This document shows positions 60,282-64,000 of a stretch of 64,000 nt of DNA, one piece after another. The DNA is from Ilyomonas sp965214235. GTDB lineage: Bacteria; Bacteroidota; Bacteroidia; Chitinophagales; Chitinophagaceae. The DNA lies in NCBI GenBank assembly GCA_965214235.1, contig CBDCBH010000002.1, positions 248,001-312,000 of the forward strand. The letters are read 5' to 3'. A model generated the notes under the pieces. It ran no database searches. It was not told where the DNA came from and worked only from the letters and a program-made list of their open reading frames with translations. The stretch's first letter is position 1, and each line of letters begins with the position of its first letter. Position numbers and translations under genes: made by a program.

Positions 60282-61172
60282 ATGATTATACCTGCAAAAA
60301 AAGAATTGACCTTGCAATTTAACATTGAAAAAGTAAAGCAATGTATCAATCAGATTATTTCAACGAAGCCTGGAAGATTTCAAGTTTTTGACAAGAATAA
60401 TGTTTTTAATACCTACTGCTTCGCCTCTATGAGTAAGTATGCAGGTATCATCAACGTTACATTAACGAAAACAGATGATGAAAAGACACTGGCTTTGTTT
60501 GAAGCTACACCGATGGTCGGCAGTTATCAGGACATTGCAACATTGACTACAATACTGGACGAGTTTTTACAAATTTTATCAAAGGCTTTGACCGGCGAAC
60601 CTGTTACCGAACAATTCATAGCAGCTAATACAAAGGGTTGTCTTTCCTCAATTATTTTCTTACTCTTCGTTTCGGTAGCTGTTTTGATCTCTTGTAATAA
60701 AGGCTCAAATAATTCACCAACCGTTGCAGATGGCACACTTCAATACAAAATAAATGATACGTTGGTTACAATGCAGAATGTAAATGTCGGTGCTGGGCAA
60801 TATGTTATATTTTCCAAACAGCTACAAGGGTCTTTTTTTCAAAATGCAAGCTATCGTTTAGAAGCACAGACCGGCGTAAATAACGCTATTGCCTTTGCAA
60901 TAGGAACTGACAGTTTAAAAGCTCAAAATTATGTCGTTGATACAAGCACTTTACGTTTAACGGGGTTACCCACTACACTTGTATTTATGGCTAACATTTC
61001 GACTCTATATTATTCGAGCGATTATTTAAAAATCAACATCACTTCTTATACAAATGGGTTTATCAGCGGCAGCTTTTCAGGTAAACTTTCACCGTTGCCA
61101 TTGAGTTTTGATACAAGAGGAACTACAATTATAACTGATGGAGTTTTCAGAAACATTAAGTGCGTTTACTGA
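60282..61172 (+). CDS. Hypothetical protein with internal membrane segment/lipobox, 296 residues
   Basis: Unrecognised protein in two parts. Residues 1-115 look like a small cytoplasmic alpha/beta domain (KELTLQFNIEKVKQCINQII; STKPGRFQVFDKNNVF; ATPMVGSYQDIATLTTILDE). A strongly hydrophobic stretch follows (LSSIIFLLFVSVAVLISC, about 121-138) ending in a perfect lipobox-like LISC-NKGSNN, after which the chain looks like an exported beta-rich lipoprotein (residues 140-296). Either it is a single-pass membrane protein with a periplasmic C-terminus, or two genes have been fused and a lipoprotein signal peptide now sits inside. The 3' end overlaps the next small frame by 35 bp. Confidence 0.55.
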   Translation: MIIPAKKELTLQFNIEKVKQCINQIISTKPGRFQVFDKNNVFNTYCFASMSKYAGIINVTLTKTDDEKTLALFEATPMVGSYQDIATLTTILDEFLQILSKALTGEPVTEQFIAANTKGCLSSIIFLLFVSVAVLISCNKGSNNSPTVADGTLQYKINDTLVTMQNVNVGAGQYVIFSKQLQGSFFQNASYRLEAQTGVNNAIAFAIGTDSLKAQNYVVDTSTLRLTGLPTTLVFMANISTLYYSSDYLKINITSYTNGFISGSFSGKLSPLPLSFDTRGTTIITDGVFRNIKCVY

Positions 61173-61317
61173 ATGCAGCAATTGCACAGGAATGCCGGTA
61201 GGCGCTTTAGTGAGGAGTTGCGTAATAATGCCGAAATATGCAAAAAAATGGGGGCTTTCTGAAACTTCTTTGGATAGATACATCACAAATGCAAAGAAAG
61301 CAGCCGGTGAATTGTAA
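61138..61317 (+). CDS. Small protein, 59 residues, with HTH-like C-terminus
   Basis: A short frame starting at ATG 61138 and overlapping the previous gene's end in a different frame. The last 28 residues, including KYAKKWGLSETSLDRYITNA, look like a helix-turn-helix of the kind found in small phage or terminase-type DNA-binding proteins. An internal ATG at 61228 would give only this part (29 residues). The stop lies inside the hairpin terminator at 61299-61326. Reality and exact start are uncertain. Confidence 0.4.
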   Translation: MEFSETLSAFTECSNCTGMPVGALVRSCVIMPKYAKKWGLSETSLDRYITNAKKAAGEL

Positions 61318-61326
61318 CCGGCTGCT
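61299..61326. terminator. Hairpin terminator between convergent genes
   Basis: A perfect 10-bp stem AGCAGCCGGT / ACCGGCTGCT with an 8-nt loop. It is followed by TTCTTTGCATTT on the minus strand and GTGTGTTTGC on the plus strand, so it probably ends the minus-strand gene at 61337 best. Confidence 0.7.
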
Positions 61327-61336
61327 GTGTGTTTGC

Positions 61337-61885
61337 TTACTTGCCAACGAAGTGCTCATTTTTATAAGCAATTGCGTTTTGCTCCCATTCTTCCTCACGC
61401 GCTAAATCACCAAAATAATGCGAATTATGTTCGTGCTCTCTTCGTTTATCAAAGTCGTAATAATCTAAAATTCGTTGAAGCTCTTCTGGGTTGTTATGGA
61501 TATAACTGCACCGCTCGTAATCCAAAAGAGCATGTGTATCATCGTGGTCTATGAAGTGAAAGAAATCAATAAGATTGTCTAACATATCAGCCGCTTTTTC
61601 TTGAAAATGTTGAGGAAGCAATGAAAGAACGCCTGGCTTTGCAAGTAAGATTAACATTTGCTGCAACAGGTTTTTGTATTCCCAAAGCCGCGAGCCCCAA
61701 TCGTTATAACCTTCGTCATCTTTTCTTAACAGCTCATATAGCTGTGTGCTTACCGAATCGGTCATTTCCTGAAATGGCTTTATTTTTTCTGATATAGAAC
61801 GGCTGCTGATTTTTGCTGCTCGCAGGATAACAGCTTGTTTGATCATCTTTTGTACTGCTTTGTAATCGGGCGTTTGATTTGACAT
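61337..61885 (-). CDS. Hypothetical helical protein, 182 residues
   Basis: Soluble, helical, acidic protein (MSNQTPDYKAVQKMIKQAVI; ISEKIKPFQEMTDSVSTQLY; MLDNLIDFFHFIDHDDTHAL) with a charged C-terminus rich in Glu, His and Arg. No family recognised. It is the last gene of a minus-strand series (RHH-divergent gene, small protein, ERF, 120-residue protein) typical of plasmid or phage-like elements, and ends at the terminator at 61299-61326. Confidence 0.55.
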   Translation of the reverse strand: MSNQTPDYKAVQKMIKQAVILRAAKISSRSISEKIKPFQEMTDSVSTQLYELLRKDDEGYNDWGSRLWEYKNLLQQMLILLAKPGVLSLLPQHFQEKAADMLDNLIDFFHFIDHDDTHALLDYERCSYIHNNPEELQRILDYYDFDKRREHEHNSHYFGDLAREEEWEQNAIAYKNEHFVGK

Positions 61886-61991
61886 TGTTGATACTGATTG
61901 TGTGTTTAAATAATAGTTTGAATCTTTGTTTTAAATTGTTAGAGGATAGATTGATGTAAGAAGGGGTTTGAAATAACATGAATGCTTATAC

Positions 61992-62354
61992 TTATTCATC
62001 TGGCTCGTGCTCAAAGGCGTGAACCAACATAGCGCAGGCCGAAAACAGTTGGCACATCCGAATGCTGTTACTAACGACCTCCCGGACGTCAATAAACGTA
62101 TGGTAAAGCTCCTTATCAGGCAGATTCTTTCGGATCTCTGCTAAATCACGCGCACGGTCAATGTAACCGTCCATTGCGTGGCATAGCTGGTCAAACATAG
62201 TATGTATGTCTGCCCCGCTTTGAAAGATTGTGCTGATAAGCCATAAAGGGTCTTCCAGTTTTTTAACGTCTATAACAAAGTTGCCATCACCCATAGGAAT
62301 GTAAACCTTCGTTTGCCCGGCGTTCTCCGCCTTGTTTTCTTTTTTCGTTTTCAT
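61992..62354 (-). CDS. Hypothetical protein, 120 residues
   Basis: Soluble protein starting MKTKKENKAENAGQTKVYIP. A middle helical region (MFDQLCHAMDGYIDRARDLA; LYHTFIDVREVVSNSIRMCQ; LFSACAMLVHAFEHE) suggests a helical bundle. No family recognised. It lies between ERF and the 182-residue gene on the same strand, with about 185 bp upstream containing a duplicated 15-mer, so it may have its own control. Confidence 0.55.
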   Translation of the reverse strand: MKTKKENKAENAGQTKVYIPMGDGNFVIDVKKLEDPLWLISTIFQSGADIHTMFDQLCHAMDGYIDRARDLAEIRKNLPDKELYHTFIDVREVVSNSIRMCQLFSACAMLVHAFEHEPDE

Positions 62355-62390
62355 GTATTAAAATTTATTTTGTGTTTAAAAGAGGAGCTT

Positions 62391-62509
62391 GCCAAGAATA
62401 GCGGCCCCTATAATTGTTTTTTTGCTCTCCTTTGGCGCAACTGCCAAATATTTTACATTCGTTTATTAATATTTTGCGTGGTAATAAGAGCCGCCAAGAA
62501 TAGCGGCTC
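62391..62509. repeat. Duplicated 15-mer GCCAAGAATAGCGGC, second copy within a hairpin
   Basis: Copies at 62391-62405 and 62493-62507. The second sits in a 7-bp stem GAGCCGC/GCGGCTC (62488-62509, loop CAAGAATA) with TTATTA after it on the minus strand, so it may terminate the ERF transcript. The first copy cannot form the full stem. Confidence 0.5.
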
Positions 62510-62539
62510 GCTTTTACTATAACCAACTAAAAACTTTAC

Positions 62540-63145
62540 TTAATTGTCAGCGTAAGCAACACTGTTTACGACTGTTTGAAGTGAGGCGCGAACCTGTTTT
62601 GACAATCTGAAATGCTGTGCTATCTGGTCAAGGCTTGCCGTTTTGTTCTTGAGCCTTACCACTATCTTTTCATACACTTTTGAATCTTGATTCAACCAAG
62701 GTCTTTCGGACATTGTGGTAGTTGTGTTGCTGCCGGTTCCCACGTGCGTTTCTATCACACCATGCGTAGCAGCGTTAGCATCATCATCGCCATCAAGGTT
62801 AAGCCCTAAAACGGCAGCTAATGCGTAACGGCGCATGTAAGAGATAACCGAGCCTTGCGCCTGTGGATCATTCTTGGTAGGATTCATAAAATAATCGCTC
62901 TGCATGTATTCACCACTTTCACCGTGCATCAACATTGTTACCAATCCATTCGTGCCGGTTGGGAATTGAGTGAACGATAAACCGCTTTTGTGCAGCGGTT
63001 CTTTAATGGCTTTTAGAATGGTGGGTAACGGGCAATAAGCGGAATTGAAAAATGGGTTGGTTGCGTTCTTTGGAATGCTGTTAATGTGAGTGTGAAAGGT
63101 ATCAAGCGCTTTGGCAATGTTTGAAATGGAAGAACTCTTTTCCAT
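62540..63145 (-). CDS. ERF-family single-strand DNA annealing protein
   Basis: Recombination protein of the ERF superfamily, 201 residues, which anneals complementary single strands in phage and mobile-element recombination. The family core is visible: NPFFNSAYCPLPTILKAIKE, a Gly-rich HGESGEYMQSDYFM strand, then the signature GSVISYMRRYALAAVLGLNL followed by DGDDDANAA. The C-terminal region (about 125-201) is linker plus a short helical tail. It is the clearest mobile-element gene at this end of the window; phage-like and plasmid-like origins are both possible. Confidence 0.87.
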   Translation of the reverse strand: MEKSSSISNIAKALDTFHTHINSIPKNATNPFFNSAYCPLPTILKAIKEPLHKSGLSFTQFPTGTNGLVTMLMHGESGEYMQSDYFMNPTKNDPQAQGSVISYMRRYALAAVLGLNLDGDDDANAATHGVIETHVGTGSNTTTTMSERPWLNQDSKVYEKIVVRLKNKTASLDQIAQHFRLSKQVRASLQTVVNSVAYADN

Positions 63146-63200
63146 AAATTTGTGTTTGTAAGTGAATTAATGTTTGTACGTTGATTCTTTTGCTTTTGTT

Positions 63201-63230
63201 AGCCCTTGTATTGCAAGTACAAGGGCTTTT
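63201..63230 (+). terminator. Rho-independent-type hairpin, plus-strand sense
   Basis: A perfect 10-bp stem AGCCCTTGTA / TACAAGGGCT with loop TTGCAAG and a TTTTATTTTAT tail on the plus strand. No plus-strand gene ends here. On the minus strand it lies between two same-direction genes and lacks a U-tract. Confidence 0.55.
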
Positions 63231-63233
63231 ATT

Positions 63234-63368
63234 TTATCTCCAATGTTTAGCGAAATACAAAGGTTTGGTATCGTTCAAAAACTGGTTTCTGGTAGCGATG
63301 GCAAGTGCTTTTTGTCCTTCCTTATCGCTCTTTTTGATGATGCTGATTTTCTGTTGTGCCTGTTGCAT
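63234..63368 (-). CDS. Possible small protein, 44 residues
   Basis: Lysine- and glutamine-rich small frame (MQQAQQKISIIKKSDKEGQK... ending KPLYFAKHWR) whose ATG lies 13 bp after the stop of the upstream gene, consistent with an operon. No family recognised. The longer version in the same frame overlaps the upstream gene and is unlikely. Confidence 0.4.
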   Translation of the reverse strand: MQQAQQKISIIKKSDKEGQKALAIATRNQFLNDTKPLYFAKHWR

Positions 63369-63381
63369 GGCTGGTAAGATG

Positions 63382-63732
63382 TTAGAATAAAGCAATGGTT
63401 TGTTGAATAGCAGGTGTGTAAAGTGTTGCCGAAATTTCCTGAATGGCTGTTGTGCCGAACACAGGCAAAGCGGCTTTGTATAGTTGCCAAGTAATATTTT
63501 CATATTCACGAATAGAAGTATTGCGTGCTTCAATCAATTTTTCAATCTGGTTAATGTAGTATTGGGCTACTACTTCGTAATAGCTTGCTTGAGGGTTCAT
63601 TTTGTTGATTTGTTCCTGATGCTCAACGACAGCGTTTTGTAACGTTTGAATTTTATTAAGCAACAATGTTGCTTCGTTGTGTCTTGTAATTCTTGTTTCG
63701 ATGGTTTGTGAAAGTGTCGTTGTAGTTGTCAT
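63382..63732 (-). CDS. Hypothetical coiled-coil protein, 116 residues
   Basis: Soluble helical protein; the start MTTTTTLSQTIETRITRHNE at 63732 is chosen because it lies 23 bp after a -7 box on its strand, while the ATG 8 codons earlier would lie within a few bases of that box. The central segment (LLNKIQTLQNAVVEHQEQIN; YYINQIEKLIEARNTSIREY) has heptad-like spacing. No family recognised. It is divergent from the RHH-like gene and shares a regulatory region with it. Confidence 0.6.
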   Translation of the reverse strand: MTTTTTLSQTIETRITRHNEATLLLNKIQTLQNAVVEHQEQINKMNPQASYYEVVAQYYINQIEKLIEARNTSIREYENITWQLYKAALPVFGTTAIQEISATLYTPAIQQTIALF

Positions 63733-63755
63733 AGTATCTTTTGATTTTGTTAGCA

Positions 63756-63860
63756 CAAAGATAATGGTTACTATACTACTGTACTATGTTACGATGGTTA
63801 ATGCTTTGTTAATATAGTAATATAATAGTACACTTGCTAAATATTACTATACTATATTTG
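63756..63860. promoter_or_regulatory. Divergent promoter/operator with TACTATA repeats
   Basis: Two opposed -7 boxes lie here: TATCTTTG on the minus strand (63763-63756) and TATATTTG on the plus strand (63853-63860). Between them are several variants of TACTATA in both orientations: TACTATACTACTGTACTAT (63769-63787), ATAGTAATATAATAGTA (63813-63829) and TTACTATACTATA (63844-63856). This looks like an operator array for a small repressor, probably the adjacent RHH-like protein. Confidence 0.6.
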
Positions 63861-63864
63861 TGTT

Positions 63865-64000
63865 ATGGCAAAAGGAATTAAAGGGTCGGGCCCAACTGAA
63901 GATGTTCCTCAGCGAACCTCAATTATTATTAAACCTTCAATCATCTATAAACTAAAATTTATCGCATTGAAGGATAAGACATCGCAAACCGCTATTATTG
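63865..64000 (+). CDS. Probable ribbon-helix-helix DNA-binding protein (truncated by window end)
   Basis: 45 codons are visible, running off the window. After a short polar arm (MAKGIKGSGPTEDVPQ) comes a beta strand and helix pattern RTSIIIKPSIIYKLKFIALK then DKTSQTAII, typical of small RHH proteins (CopG/Arc-like) encoded on plasmids and integrated elements. The ATG starts only 5 bp after a TATATTTG -7 box, so the mRNA may be leaderless. It probably represses its own divergent promoter through the TACTATA repeats. The remaining C-terminal helix is not visible. Confidence 0.6.
   Translation, partial: MAKGIKGSGPTEDVPQRTSIIIKPSIIYKLKFIALKDKTSQTAII

Noticed and set aside
1..64000. CRISPR array, rRNA or tRNA genes
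   Set aside because: No regularly spaced short direct repeats with unique spacers, no rRNA-like conserved stretches, and no cloverleaf with a TTCGANNC arm were seen on reading. A tRNA scan would be needed to exclude a tRNA completely.

Overview
The window comes from a Bacteroidota genome, most likely family Chitinophagaceae. The evidence is a SusC/SusD pair, a type IX secretion (Por) sorting domain, tandem duplicated MacB/FtsX permeases, DUF1543 and TolB-type PD40 proteins, A-rich leaders with weak Shine-Dalgarno sites, and several promoters with the Bacteroidota -7 element TAnnTTTG. There are no rRNA or tRNA genes and no CRISPR array.

Left part (1-20 kb): a 5'-truncated fructokinase is followed by four tandem paralogous ABC-type permeases; the fourth is broken by one nonsense codon. 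Next come a DinB protein, a DUF1543 protein and a BON lipoprotein, then an SLC45-like sugar transporter with an amylosucrase. Fructokinase, transporter and amylosucrase together read as a sucrose route: import, conversion to alpha-glucan plus fructose, and fructose phosphorylation. A secreted sugar dehydrogenase and an S9 peptidase close the block at a strong bidirectional terminator.

Middle (20-38 kb): a C45 hydrolase lipoprotein diverges from a carbohydrate locus. The locus holds two paralogous ConA-like/PD40 proteins, a TIM-barrel isomerase with an export-type signal, RpiA, a GH2 exo-glycosidase, SusC, SusD and a Y_Y_Y/HTH one-component regulator. Two genes here and a distant TIM-barrel paralogue at 45-46 kb share one promoter architecture: two TGATGTAG repeats 11 bp apart and a TAnnTTTG-like box starting exactly 30 bp after the second repeat. 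This suggests a small co-regulated set.

Accessory island (38.35-about 44.9 kb): six consecutive units each begin with a GTTRRRY-like core and share 130-330 bp spacers with imperfect inverted-repeat arms, as integron attC sites do. Cargo is a VOC pseudogene plus a membrane protein, an SDR with an AraC regulator, a conserved hypothetical, and a NUMOD4/HNH nuclease. Two units are about 293 bp long and carry no gene. One of these is interrupted by an IS110 element. Comparison with the uninterrupted copy fixes the IS ends (38485-39834, core GA). The non-coding part of the IS folds into two bridge-RNA-like loops whose guides match the flanking target and the IS ends. No integron integrase is in the window.

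Right part (46-64 kb): a double-thioredoxin-fold protein, a TolC/adaptor/RND/RND efflux operon, a second sugar dehydrogenase with a type IX sorting tail, and from about 59.2 kb a region resembling a mobile element. That region has direct repeats, small hypothetical genes, an ERF-type single-strand annealing protein, and a divergent ribbon-helix-helix-like gene that runs off the end.
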